Origin: CAZUGA01 sp964619885
Lineage (GTDB): Bacteria; Pseudomonadota; Gammaproteobacteria; Methylococcales; UBA1147
Assembly: GCA_964619885.1 (NCBI GenBank)
Contig: CAZUGA010000039.1
Location: 1-42,855, forward strand
Length of the DNA: 42,855 nucleotides
Direction: 5' to 3'
A program made the position numbers and the translations under genes. The notes below the pieces were generated by a model that was not told where the DNA came from, ran no database searches, and was given only the letters and a program-made list of their open reading frames with translations. This document shows positions 1 through 8,716 of the stretch, piece by piece. The first letter of the stretch is position 1. Each line of letters opens with the position of its first letter.

Positions 1-2
1 CA

Positions 3-704
3 CCTGACCAATACTTAATGTTCAAAGAATTGGGTTTCGATTATTTCCAGGGAGAATACTTTGAAAGGCCAAAATTGATTGGGGGTACCGTGATTCCGGC
101 GAATCGTATTGCTGTGATCGATTTGTTGGCGCGCCTGCAGGACCCGGATGTAAAAATTGAAGAGATCGAGGATATCGTTAGCCAAGACATTACTCTAAGT
201 TATAAGCTTTTGAGATTGATAAATGCGGCCTATTTTGGCATGCCGCAGCGTGTTGAGTCGGTTAAGCGGGCTACGGTTTTTTTTGGGTTGGAGCGAATCA
301 AGAATTGGGCCTCAGTTATTTTATTTAACGCGATCGATTATAAACCTAGAGAATTATTGGTGACAGCATTGGTGCGCGCAAGGACCTGCGAAATACTTGC
401 GCAACATCTGGGGCTGGAAAATCCAGGCTCGTATTATGTTGCCGGGATGTTTTCTACGCTGGATGCGATCATGGATGCACCGATGCCATCAATACTTGAG
501 CGATTGCAATTGGTTGATGACATTCGAGTCGCACTGCTGGAGGGTTCTGGGCCTATTGGGGAAATGCTGACCAGCATTTTGGCAGTTGAAAGCGGAATTT
601 ATTACGAGTCTACTCGTAAATTTCTAGACAATGGGGTCGCAATGCATGCTTATACCAATGCGATCGGATGGGCATCTGAAATCAATCAAGCGATAGCTGC
701 CTAG
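3..704 (+). CDS. EAL-HDOD signalling protein, 3' part only
   Basis: The reading frame is open to the left edge, so this is the C-terminal part of a longer protein; the ATG at 18 is internal. The first residues (FDYFQGEYFERPKL) match the end of an EAL domain, where the QGxxFxxP signature closes the barrel. The rest (about residues 30-220) looks like an HDOD domain, with an alternating helical pattern and the segment LSYKLLRLINAAYFG. EAL-HDOD proteins are relatives of c-di-GMP phosphodiesterases, often catalytically inactive and acting as regulators by protein contacts. Whether the EAL catalytic residues are present cannot be seen because that part lies outside the window. The family call is strong; the cellular role is not known. 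Confidence 0.85.
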   Translation, partial: PDQYLMFKELGFDYFQGEYFERPKLIGGTVIPANRIAVIDLLARLQDPDVKIEEIEDIVSQDITLSYKLLRLINAAYFGMPQRVESVKRATVFFGLERIKNWASVILFNAIDYKPRELLVTALVRARTCEILAQHLGLENPGSYYVAGMFSTLDAIMDAPMPSILERLQLVDDIRVALLEGSGPIGEMLTSILAVESGIYYESTRKFLDNGVAMHAYTNAIGWASEINQAIAA

Positions 705-1197
705 CTCATTCAAAAATTTGCTCTCATTTCTTTACGGCTAGTTTGGGAATCCCTTAAATATTGATGCAAGGGACTACTAGGGTGTGTAAGAACCAAGCGG
801 ACTAGAATTAGTTTAGGTGCCCAATTCGAGTACAATTCAATCAACGCTTGACTTGATGCTTGTGAAGTAGAATTCTCGTGAGAAATGCAGGCTGGGTTTT
901 AATTCCGCTATTTTGAGTGGGATTCACGTCGTTTATTTTATTGCACTTTCTACGCAATAGTTCCATTCTGGTCTTCTATTTGATTTCGAAATCAATCAAT
1001 TGCTCTGCCGTTATTCGGGCGGTAACTAATTGTGATTTTTCAGTTATTCCGGAAACGACGCTGTGATAGCCTACAGATGGATAAACAAATTGGTCATGCC
1101 GCATCGCATCGATTAAGATTTCAATAAAATTATAAGGGCGCTGGGCAAAAAGTTTCTGTTTGCGTAGCGGTCTATCCTATCTCAACCTGGGGGCTCT
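705..1197. other. Intergenic stretch, no gene recognised
   Basis: About 490 bases between the EAL-HDOD gene and the membrane-protein gene. No coding frame with family resemblance was seen on either strand. No strong terminator hairpin was spotted after the stop at 704. The only clear structure is the left arm of an inverted repeat at 1158-1171, described separately. The promoter of the 1198 gene presumably lies here but no convincing -35/-10 pair was found by eye. Confidence 0.5.
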
Positions 1198-1232
1198 ATG
1201 CTGGATATAAAAATATTAACCGCTACGCAAAC
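1158..1232 (+). repeat. 14-bp perfect inverted repeat bracketing a start codon
   Basis: GTTTGCGTAGCGGT at 1158-1171 is the exact reverse complement of ACCGCTACGCAAAC at 1219-1232. The 47-nt interval contains the G-rich Shine-Dalgarno-like run (1189-1193) and the ATG at 1198. As RNA this would be a long hairpin that encloses the ribosome binding site. It could also be a pair of protein-binding half sites, or it could lie just upstream of the alternative ATG at 1234. Confidence 0.7.
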
Positions 1233-2208
1233 GATGGAGAGGACGTTGGGGTTTACGTTTTATCGTTTGTTCCTATGCTTTGCTGTTAGCTTCTCGTTTG
1301 TACTGGCGACTTTGATGGGGTCTGGCATAGCAATGATGATGGGTTCTGCAGTGGACAAGATGGCGGTATGGGGGGCATCCGGTGCTAGCATAGGATTTGT
1401 TGTCTGCGGCGTGATTGTTTATTTGGCTCGTGGAATATGGCTTTATAAGGTAAAAGCGCGGCATATTGCGTTATTGGTAGATGCTGTCGCGGAGAAAGTT
1501 CTTCCGCAGGGGTGGGCCCAAATCGAATACGGTCGTCAACAGGTTGGCAAACGTTTCAATCTATCGCGCGATCTGGTAGGACTGGATCGACAAATACGAC
1601 AAGTACAAATTTACTTATTGAGGACTTGTACCAAACTGGGGGTGCAAATCCCAGACATTCCAAATGGGTTTGTAGCAAAATCCATATATGGGGTGATCGC
1701 TGTGCCGTTGACTTATACAGACGAAGTTATATTGGCTCAATGTTTCAGAGGCGATTCCAATACACCTTGGGTCGAGGCTCGAAATGGCGTTGTCTATTAT
1801 GCACAGAATTTCGGATTGATCTGGCGTAACGCATTGCTGCTGTTTGTCTTAACTTATGCTGGATTGTTTTGTGTATATTTGCTGATGTTGGTTCCGGTTG
1901 AATGGGTGGAAGGGATATTGCCGATTCCGATCGGAAATTGGAAATATGTATTTGCATTGGTGTTTGCGTGGCCAATAAAAGCAGCAATATTCGATCCCAT
2001 CGTCATTGCCGGTTTGATCTTGTTGTTTTTTGAAAAAATCGACGGCACGATTCCAAATTCTGATTGGGTCAATCGGTTGAATAATTCTTCCGACGAATTT
2101 AAGGAAATCCAACGCAGAGCCGAGGCCGAACAAGCACCGATAAGAGCGGGCGACGCAAAAAAGGCTCCGATGGAATCTAGCGATAAAGAGTCGACCAACC
2201 ACACATAA
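1198..2208 (+). CDS. Unknown multi-pass membrane protein
   Basis: I do not recognise a family. The 336-residue product has hydrophobic segments near residues 22-47 and 56-78, a soluble middle (about 80-200) and two more hydrophobic stretches near 205-235 and 248-275. It ends in a charged, probably cytoplasmic tail rich in Glu, Lys and Ala. The chosen start has a G-run four bases upstream; an in-frame ATG at 1234 (MERTLGF) is an alternative that would lie directly behind the inverted repeat at 1158-1232. It is a single gene between the signalling protein and guaB. The length, continuous frame and membrane pattern support a real gene; the function is unknown. Confidence 0.75.
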   Translation: MLDIKILTATQTMERTLGFTFYRLFLCFAVSFSFVLATLMGSGIAMMMGSAVDKMAVWGASGASIGFVVCGVIVYLARGIWLYKVKARHIALLVDAVAEKVLPQGWAQIEYGRQQVGKRFNLSRDLVGLDRQIRQVQIYLLRTCTKLGVQIPDIPNGFVAKSIYGVIAVPLTYTDEVILAQCFRGDSNTPWVEARNGVVYYAQNFGLIWRNALLLFVLTYAGLFCVYLLMLVPVEWVEGILPIPIGNWKYVFALVFAWPIKAAIFDPIVIAGLILLFFEKIDGTIPNSDWVNRLNNSSDEFKEIQRRAEAEQAPIRAGDAKKAPMESSDKESTNHT

Positions 2209-2305
2209 GTGCAGCGCAGCAAAAAGCTTTTTTTTAGCGAATGATAGATGATCAGATATACGTGAGAAGAGGTAGTTATTGATTTCTCTTTATGCATTCA
2301 GCCCG

Positions 2306-2311
2306 TATAAT
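2306..2311 (+). promoter_or_regulatory. Possible -10 box of the guaBA promoter
   Basis: A perfect TATAAT lies 30 bases before the guaB ATG. The bases 17 upstream (TTTCTC at 2283-2288) are a poor -35 match; TTGATT at 2279-2284 is better but has a 21-base spacer. The assignment is by eye only. Confidence 0.4.
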
Positions 2312-2341
2312 ATCAGCTATTTTTGAAGGGCAGGGTTTGGT

Positions 2342-3808
2342 ATGCGAATCGATCAGGAAGCGCTTACATTTGATGATGTTTTACTCGTCCCTGCGCACTC
2401 CAATATGTTGCCGCGGGATGTCAGCTTGGCGACACCGCTGACACGAGATATAAAACTCAATATTCCACTCGTTTCAGCCGCAATGGATACTGTTACCGAC
2501 GCGCGGTTGGCTATCGCGATCGCGCAAGAGGGTGGTATAGGTATTGTGCATAAGAACATGACAGTGGAGCAGCAGGCCAGGGAAGTGCGCAAGGTTAAAA
2601 AATTTGAAAGCGGGGTGATCAAGGAACCGATAACGGTTTCGCCGGAAATCACCGTGCGTGAGGTTATGGAGTTGACTCGGGCGAAAAACATTTCTGGAGT
2701 ACCGGTAGTTGATCGGGATGAATTGGTCGGGATTGTGACCAGCCGGGATCTTCGATTTGAAACCCAATTGGATGAGCCGGTCACCAAGGTCATGACGCCT
2801 AAAGATCGTTTGGTTACAGTGCATGAGCGTGCCGAACGGGACGAGGCGATTAGATTGTTGCATCAACACCGAATCGAAAAAGTACTGGTCGTCAATGATC
2901 AGTTTCAACTGCGCGGGATGATTACGGTCAAGGATATTCAAAAGGCTAAAGATTATCCTTTTGCTTCGAAAGATAGCCAAGAGCGCCTCCGTGTTGGTGC
3001 CGCGGTAGGCACCAGTCAGGGCACCGAAGAGCGCATAGCGGCATTGGTAGATTCTGGGGTCGACGTTATTGTCGTTGATACGGCGCATGGTCATTCCAGA
3101 GGCGTGCTAGACCGAATTCGGTGGGTCAAACATAGCTATCCCAACGTACAGATTATCGGTGGAAATATAGCGACGGCTGAAGCTGCTATTGCGTTGGCGG
3201 ATCATGGTGTGGATGGTGTCAAGGTCGGAATCGGTCCGGGGTCTATTTGTACGACTCGAATTATTGCTGGAGTAGGTGTACCCCAGATTTCTGCCGTTTC
3301 AAATGTATCTGAAGCATTGAAAAATAAGGGGATTCCTATAATAGCGGACGGTGGTGTGAGATATTCCGGCGATGTTGCAAAAGCGCTTGCAGCCGGTGCA
3401 TATTCTGTAATGCTTGGCAGCCTTTTTGCTGGTACTGAAGAAGCACCCGGTGAAGTGGAATTATACCAAGGACGGTCGTATAAATCGTATCGTGGTATGG
3501 GTTCGCTGGGGGCGATGGGGCAACAACAGGGCTCCAGCGATCGCTATTTTCAGGACGATGTAGACGCGATTGAAAAATTGGTTCCCGAAGGTATCGAAGG
3601 GCGGGTTCCTTACAAAGGTAGTTTGGTTGCGGTAATTCAGCAAATATTGGGAGGCATACGAGCGAGTATGGGTTACACCGGGTGTGGTTCTATCGAGCAA
3701 ATGCGTACGCAGGCTAGATTCGTTCGGGTCACCGCAGCCGGAATGCGTGAAAGCCACGTACACGATGTTGCTATTACCAAAGAACCTCCCAACTATCGGA
3801 TAGATTGA
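2342..3808 (+). CDS. guaB: IMP dehydrogenase
   Basis: Oxidises IMP to XMP with NAD+, the committed step of GMP synthesis in the cytoplasm. The 488-residue product has the usual bacterial length and layout: N-terminal barrel (FDDVLLVPAHS), two CBS domains inserted at about residues 93-200, then the rest of the barrel with GPGSICTTR, in which Cys303 is the catalytic cysteine, and the flap/tail (RGMGSLGAM). The ATG follows a G-rich stretch (GAAGGGCAGGG) that can serve as ribosome binding site. Its stop overlaps or abuts the guaA start, so the two form an operon. Identification is secure. Confidence 0.98.
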   Translation: MRIDQEALTFDDVLLVPAHSNMLPRDVSLATPLTRDIKLNIPLVSAAMDTVTDARLAIAIAQEGGIGIVHKNMTVEQQAREVRKVKKFESGVIKEPITVSPEITVREVMELTRAKNISGVPVVDRDELVGIVTSRDLRFETQLDEPVTKVMTPKDRLVTVHERAERDEAIRLLHQHRIEKVLVVNDQFQLRGMITVKDIQKAKDYPFASKDSQERLRVGAAVGTSQGTEERIAALVDSGVDVIVVDTAHGHSRGVLDRIRWVKHSYPNVQIIGGNIATAEAAIALADHGVDGVKVGIGPGSICTTRIIAGVGVPQISAVSNVSEALKNKGIPIIADGGVRYSGDVAKALAAGAYSVMLGSLFAGTEEAPGEVELYQGRSYKSYRGMGSLGAMGQQQGSSDRYFQDDVDAIEKLVPEGIEGRVPYKGSLVAVIQQILGGIRASMGYTGCGSIEQMRTQARFVRVTAAGMRESHVHDVAITKEPPNYRID

Positions 3809-3810
3809 AG

Positions 3811-5400
3811 ATGGTGGATGGATTAGATTCCGATATTCATGCTGACAAAATACTGATACTGGATTTTGGCTCACAATATACCCAATTGATTGCAAGGCGG
3901 GTACGCGAGTGCGGTGTATTTTGCTCGATATACCCTTTCGATTGGGATGATGATTCTATAAGAGAATTCAATCCGCGCGGCGTGATTCTTTCCGGTGGAC
4001 CGGAAACCGTGATGTCTGCCGATACACCGCGGTGTCCCGATTTGGTATTTGGTTTGGGCGTCCCGGTGCTCGGTATTTGTTATGGTATGCAGACTATGGC
4101 TTTTCAGTTGGGAGGTCAGGTTGAAGCATCTTCCCATCGTGAATTCGGTTTTGCCCGGGTCCGGGCGAGGGGACATTCGCATTTGTTGCGCGAGATTGAA
4201 GACCACGCGACGCCCGAGGGTTTTGGCATGTTGGACGTGTGGATGAGTCACGGGGATAAGGTCAGCCAAATGCCGCCGGGATTCAAATTGATTGCCAGTA
4301 CCGAGAGTGCACCAATTGCTGGGATTGCCGACGAGCAACGTAGCTTTTACGGTGTGCAATTCCATCCGGAAGTGACTCATACGCGCCAGGGCAAGCGCAT
4401 ATTGGAACGTTTTGCGCGCAATCTTTGTGGCTGCGCTGCGCTGTGGACTCCTCAACGAATTATTGATGATAGCATTCGGTCTGTTCGGGAAACCGTGCGC
4501 GATGAGCAGGTTGTACTTGGGTTATCCGGTGGAGTGGATTCTTCGGTTGTTGCGGGATTATTGCATAAAGCTATCGGTGATCAATTGACTTGTGTTTTTG
4601 TCGATACTGGTCTGCTTAGGCTCGGCGAGGGGGATCAGGTGATGACAACTTTCGCTGAGCATATGGGGGTCAAGGTTATCCGGGTCGATGCGGAAGATCG
4701 ATATTTGAAAATTCTTCAGGGCGTTACCGATCCTGAGCAGAAACGTAAATTGATAGGCAATTTGTTTGTCGAGATTTTTGATGAAGAAGCTGCCAAATTG
4801 AACGATGCGCGATGGTTGGCCCAGGGGACTATATATCCAGATGTCATCGAATCTGCGGGAGCTAAGACCGGTAAAGCCCATTTGATTAAGACTCATCATA
4901 ATGTGGGCGGCTTGCCGGAGAACATGACATTGCAGCTGATTGAACCCCTGCGAGAATTGTTCAAGGATGAAGTTAGAAAGATTGGCCTGGAACTAGGGCT
5001 TCCGTCGGAAATGGTATTTCGGCATCCGTTTCCTGGGCCGGGGCTAGGGGTTCGAATCCTAGGACAAGTCACTAAGCAATTTGCTGATTTGTTGCGTAAA
5101 GCGGATGCTATTTTTATACATGAATTGGAGGAAAGCGATCTGTATGACAAGGTCAGTCAGGCGTTTGCGGTATTTTTGCCGGTCAAGTCTGTCGGTGTAA
5201 TGGGTGATGGAAGGCAGTATGACTATGTCATCGCATTGCGGGCCGTTGAAACCGTGGATTTTATGACGGCAAATTGGGCACGGCTGCCGTACGACTTTCT
5301 GGACCATGTTTCGCGACGGATTATCAATGAAATTCCCGGAATATCGAGGGTAACTTATGATATTTCCGGTAAACCCCCCGCAACCATCGAGTGGGAATAG
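3811..5400 (+). CDS. guaA: GMP synthase (glutamine-hydrolysing)
   Basis: Converts XMP, glutamine and ATP to GMP. The 529 residues comprise a class I glutamine amidotransferase domain with nucleophile Cys90 in GICYGMQ and His185/Glu187 in HPEVT. An ATP-pyrophosphatase domain follows, with the SGGVDSS loop at about 239-245, and then the dimerisation domain ending in IEWE as is typical. A TTG at 3805 would start two residues earlier and overlap the guaB stop; ATG 3811, two bases after that stop, is preferred. The gene is co-transcribed with guaB. Confidence 0.98.
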   Translation: MVDGLDSDIHADKILILDFGSQYTQLIARRVRECGVFCSIYPFDWDDDSIREFNPRGVILSGGPETVMSADTPRCPDLVFGLGVPVLGICYGMQTMAFQLGGQVEASSHREFGFARVRARGHSHLLREIEDHATPEGFGMLDVWMSHGDKVSQMPPGFKLIASTESAPIAGIADEQRSFYGVQFHPEVTHTRQGKRILERFARNLCGCAALWTPQRIIDDSIRSVRETVRDEQVVLGLSGGVDSSVVAGLLHKAIGDQLTCVFVDTGLLRLGEGDQVMTTFAEHMGVKVIRVDAEDRYLKILQGVTDPEQKRKLIGNLFVEIFDEEAAKLNDARWLAQGTIYPDVIESAGAKTGKAHLIKTHHNVGGLPENMTLQLIEPLRELFKDEVRKIGLELGLPSEMVFRHPFPGPGLGVRILGQVTKQFADLLRKADAIFIHELEESDLYDKVSQAFAVFLPVKSVGVMGDGRQYDYVIALRAVETVDFMTANWARLPYDFLDHVSRRIINEIPGISRVTYDISGKPPATIEWE

Positions 5401-5438
5401 GCTATCGACTTTTGCACTAAGAACCTATTCACTGATTA

Positions 5439-5894
5439 ATGAGTGCCACGCACGAAGAATGGATGAATCATGCGATTGGATTGGCCCAGCGCGCCGAATC
5501 ATTGGGTGAAGTGCCAGTAGGCGCAATTGTCGTCAAAGACGGAGTTTGCATTGGAGAGGGGTGGAATCGCCCGATTGCAGCTAATGACCCGAGCGCTCAT
5601 GCGGAAATTGTTGCTTTAAGGGCGGCAGGACAAACCGTTGGAAATTATAGATTGGTCGGGACGTCGCTATACGTGACATTGGAACCGTGCATTATGTGCA
5701 TAGGGGCTATAGTCCAGGCGCGCGTTGATCGTTTGTTTTTCGGTGCGTCTGATTTGAAGCGCGGCGCTGTGTGTAGCGCGTTGGAATTGTCCACTTTGGA
5801 TTTTTTTAATCACTGTTTGGCTTGGGAGAGCGGGATTTTGAAAGATGATTGTAGTGAAATTCTAAAAAAATTTTTCAAAGAAAAACGGAATTAA
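5439..5894 (+). CDS. tadA: tRNA-specific adenosine deaminase
   Basis: Deaminates A34 to inosine in the anticodon of tRNA-Arg(ACG). The 151-residue protein has the zinc deaminase signature: HAE (His54, Glu56) and PCIMC (Cys84, Cys87), followed by GASDLKRGAVCS, the segment typical of TadA. It starts 38 bases after guaA and probably belongs to the same transcript. The stop is close to the 3' end of the convergent mltF gene, about 30 bases apart, with no strong terminator visible between them. Confidence 0.96.
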   Translation: MSATHEEWMNHAIGLAQRAESLGEVPVGAIVVKDGVCIGEGWNRPIAANDPSAHAEIVALRAAGQTVGNYRLVGTSLYVTLEPCIMCIGAIVQARVDRLFFGASDLKRGAVCSALELSTLDFFNHCLAWESGILKDDCSEILKKFFKEKRN

Positions 5895-5924
5895 GTCTGC
5901 ATTTTTGGGAAGTTTGCTTTCTCA

Positions 5925-7406
5925 TTACAACGCCATTCTTTTCTGATCAAGTTCTGTTCTAATCTGTTCTGAAGAACGGTTGCTGATCGAGTCCACAGCC
6001 TCTTTCACATTGCTTTCCGGCGCTTGAATTTGTAACCCATCGTTATCCGTTAACCAGACCAAAAGGTCGTAGTAGTTGCGAATATTTTCGACATAGACTA
6101 CCGGCTCCATACCCCTGGCATAACCATGCTTGGTTTTTCTGTACCACTTTTTGCTCGATAATAGCGGCAAAGATTCTTTTACATCCATCCATTTATCCGG
6201 GTTACCGCCGCGCGAAGCAGTCAATATTCGGGCATCCTCTAAGTGACCGTAGCCTACGTTATACGCAGCAAGTGCCATCCAGGTTTGATCGGGTTCCAAG
6301 ATGCGCTGTGGGATTGTTTTTTTGCGTTGAACAAAATAGCGGGCACCACCTTTTATGCTTTCCACCGGATTGCTCCGATCACGAATGCCGAGTTGCTTCG
6401 CTGTTTTCCGGGTTAGCATCATGATTCCCCGAACACCCGTCGGAGATACTGCATTTTTACGCCAATGTGATTCTTGGTAACCAATCGCAGCTAGGAGGCG
6501 CCAATCGAGCCCGTGCTCTATTCCTGCTTGTTCGAATAGAGTTTGATAGACTGGTAACCGCTTAATCACATGTTCGCGGAACGTGCAATTGCCGACATAA
6601 CTCAAAGAGCCAGCGTGTCCGTAATGGCGCTCGATCAATTGATCGAGGGTTTTATCGGTTTTTATAGTTCGAAAAAATTCTAATGTGATGTTATACAAGC
6701 TGTCATCACTTGATTTGGGTAGTGCCCAAGCCAGGTGACGCGGCTCCGAGATGTCAAAAGCGACATATAATTTGGGATAAAATCGGCGTATCAGAAGAAC
6801 TTGATTTGAATCCGCGATGGTATAGTCAATCAAGCCTTGATTTACAAGACTTAATAGTGCGTAGGAGGATAGCTCGGTATTTATATTCCAGTCCAATTCT
6901 GGGATCTGATGTTTTAGCGACCGCAGCGTACCCAAATGGCTGCTACCGTTGACAACCTCAAGAATACCGTCGCTGAGGTCGGTTAGTTCCTTCGGCCGTT
7001 TGGTTCCCGAGCGGTAGATGAGTTGTTCTGTGATGCGGCGGTACGGTAGCGAGAAGCGCATATTCTGTTTGCGTTTCTCGGTGATTGTGAGGCCCGCGGC
7101 AGCAATATGTGCCTCACCTCCAGAAATCAAAGACAGAATTTGATCGAAGCTATAAGGCACGATAAATTCAACTTCAACCCCAAGGTGCTTGGCGAACAAG
7201 CGCACAAGATCATACTCCAAGCCGGTGAACCCTTCGGGGCCTTCGTAATAGGTGGTTGGGTCGTAGCGCGTCAGAACCTTTAGTTTGCCCGATTCTTTAA
7301 TGCGTTCCAGTAGTGGCTTTTCTTTCCAAATCCACTGAGGGAAACCATCGCATCCAACCAAAAATACAAAAAGTAGAAACACGATCAGGCGACGGGGGTT
7401 TATCAC
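5925..7406 (-). CDS. mltF: Membrane-bound lytic transglycosylase F
   Basis: A murein lytic transglycosylase that cleaves the MurNAc-GlcNAc bond to form 1,6-anhydro ends. The 493-residue protein begins with a hydrophobic signal and lipobox LVGC (Cys19), so it should be an outer-membrane lipoprotein. Residues about 38-265 resemble a periplasmic solute-binding domain (SBP family 3) and about 285-450 an SLT domain with catalytic Glu312 in QESHW. That two-domain order is characteristic of MltF. It is transcribed away from the tRNA-Ser gene and towards tadA. Confidence 0.95.
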   Translation of the reverse strand: MINPRRLIVFLLFVFLVGCDGFPQWIWKEKPLLERIKESGKLKVLTRYDPTTYYEGPEGFTGLEYDLVRLFAKHLGVEVEFIVPYSFDQILSLISGGEAHIAAAGLTITEKRKQNMRFSLPYRRITEQLIYRSGTKRPKELTDLSDGILEVVNGSSHLGTLRSLKHQIPELDWNINTELSSYALLSLVNQGLIDYTIADSNQVLLIRRFYPKLYVAFDISEPRHLAWALPKSSDDSLYNITLEFFRTIKTDKTLDQLIERHYGHAGSLSYVGNCTFREHVIKRLPVYQTLFEQAGIEHGLDWRLLAAIGYQESHWRKNAVSPTGVRGIMMLTRKTAKQLGIRDRSNPVESIKGGARYFVQRKKTIPQRILEPDQTWMALAAYNVGYGHLEDARILTASRGGNPDKWMDVKESLPLLSSKKWYRKTKHGYARGMEPVVYVENIRNYYDLLVWLTDNDGLQIQAPESNVKEAVDSISNRSSEQIRTELDQKRMAL

Positions 7407-7522
7407 GAATACAGCTGTCCTTTATTCAAATTGGTAACTTCGACCTTACACCTGAATGATAGTTCTAATCCAGTCGATAAGGTAGAATGCACAGTCTATA
7501 CCAGAATTTAGTATTAACTAAA

Positions 7523-7613
7523 GGAGAGGTACCGAAGCGGTCATAACGGCACCGATTCGAAATCGGTTGGTCCTTAACTGGGCACGCGGGTTCGAACCCC
7601 GCCCTCTCCGCCA
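7523..7613 (+). tRNA. tRNA-Ser, anticodon CGA
   Basis: A complete cloverleaf can be drawn. The acceptor arms are GGAGAGG (7523-7529) and CCTCTCC (7603-7609), with discriminator G7610 and encoded CCA at 7611-7613. The anticodon stem ACCGA/TCGGT encloses TTCGAAA with anticodon CGA at 7558-7560. A long variable arm marks a class II tRNA, and the T arm is GCGGG-TTCGAAC-CCCGC. It reads UCG serine codons. It stands alone between divergent mltF and a small lipoprotein gene. Confidence 0.97.
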
Positions 7614-7868
7614 CCTCCATACAATGCAAGGCACCGGAAAAATACTTTATTTTTGGGTCATGCCAGTTTGTCGTGAAATTCGTACGAAAGATTGCCTTTT
7701 TTCGTGGATTTATACGGGAAACCAGATGAAATTATTTGCGATATTTACCCTCATCGATGGTTATACCGCGAACCCTGATGAGAAAAGTATATTGTTATTT
7801 TAATGTTATACATGATTGGATTTAAGATTGGCTAAATGAAAAGAAATTCTTATTGGGAGCACCAACAT

Positions 7869-8186
7869 ATGAATCGAAAGTGCAAAAATAATCTTTTTCT
7901 TTTCGGATTTGTCTTAATGATAATTCAGGGTTGCGCTTATTCCGGAAATATTGGGGAGCCTGGTTATATGGATGTTGATTTAGATCCGCGTGCTGTTATA
8001 GATGAAAACGACAAAAGCCAGGATGAACGAGCACTTGAAGAGACTGCCGATCTTCCCGATACGCGTTACGAAAGAGCCTATATTGATCAGAATACCGATG
8101 ATGGTGTTAATCTTGGCCCTAATTCACCGGGCTATATCGGGCCGGACGGCCAATATAATATGTACCCTGAAATTGACCCTAGATAA
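7869..8186 (+). CDS. Small lipoprotein of unknown function
   Basis: From the ATG at 7869 the product has 105 residues: a basic start (MNRKCK), a hydrophobic core and a lipobox IIQGC, then an acidic, Asp/Gly/Pro-rich tail with no recognisable domain. This start is preferred over the in-frame ATG at 7836 because GGGAG lies nine bases before it and it gives a proper signal peptide. The mature part looks largely unstructured. It faces the 159-residue gene on the other strand with about 30 bases between them. The lipoprotein nature is well supported; the function is unknown. Confidence 0.7.
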   Translation: MNRKCKNNLFLFGFVLMIIQGCAYSGNIGEPGYMDVDLDPRAVIDENDKSQDERALEETADLPDTRYERAYIDQNTDDGVNLGPNSPGYIGPDGQYNMYPEIDPR

Positions 8187-8217
8187 TTTTTTCCCAAATA
8201 ACTTTTCGGTTTGGCCG

Positions 8218-8697
8218 TTAATTTACCGTATATCCACGTCCCTTCATACACACACCATAGGTTTTGTCATAGGTTTTAAGTTTGGCAGCTCTTTCATTAT
8301 GGGCTTGCACGTATTCCTGGTGCTGTTTTTCCATTTCTTTTCGATGGCGCCGCAAAGTCATTAGCGCGCCGATTCCCGTCCCCATCGGTACGCTTTGAGC
8401 GAAATTACCACCGCGAATTTCTCCTGCGATTAGGCCATGAAATAGTCCTTTTTTCGCGCCTGAAGCAACGCTATCGCTTGGAGATTCAGGTGGTTTGATT
8501 TCTTTTTCCGCCATGGAAATTGGATCGATCCCGGTTTGCTCCGTGGCCCATTGGTGGCATTGCCATTTGTCCTTGTTTTGTTGCTCGTGCGTCTGGCCTT
8601 TAGAGGGATAGGCGTGGATGTCGGAGTGGGCGGAATGATTCACAAAATAAAAAATAAGGGCTAAAACGATGAATGATTGTTTTCTGATGGTAGGCAC
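8218..8697 (-). CDS. Exported glycine-zipper-like protein
   Basis: A 159-residue protein with an N-terminal signal sequence (hydrophobic stretch at about residues 9-22). It then has the motif QCHQWATEQTGIDP, a glycine-rich hydrophobic segment (GAKKGLFHGLIAGEIRGGN and GTGIGAL, about 82-115), a charged helical segment, and the ending YGVCMKGRGYTVN. As I recall the family, this pattern belongs to small proteobacterial envelope proteins described as glycine-zipper proteins; their role is not established. The two cysteines flank the zipper. It lies 19 bases after the metX-family gene on the same strand, so it may be in that transcript. Confidence 0.75.
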   Translation of the reverse strand: MPTIRKQSFIVLALIFYFVNHSAHSDIHAYPSKGQTHEQQNKDKWQCHQWATEQTGIDPISMAEKEIKPPESPSDSVASGAKKGLFHGLIAGEIRGGNFAQSVPMGTGIGALMTLRRHRKEMEKQHQEYVQAHNERAAKLKTYDKTYGVCMKGRGYTVN

Positions 8698-8716
8698 AGC
8701 GGGCGTCCTTGGATGG

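Noticed and set aside
2216..2236. AAAAAGCTTTTT before guaB as an intrinsic terminator
   Set aside because: The stem is almost entirely A-T and has no GC core, so stability is doubtful.
7567..7803. Open frame starting inside the tRNA-Ser gene
   Set aside because: Its first codons lie in the tRNA body and the rest has no family likeness or ribosome binding site.
8002..8364. Plus-strand frame across the lipoprotein gene and the convergent gene
   Set aside because: It overlaps two better-supported genes in other frames and has no ribosome binding site or recognisable domain.
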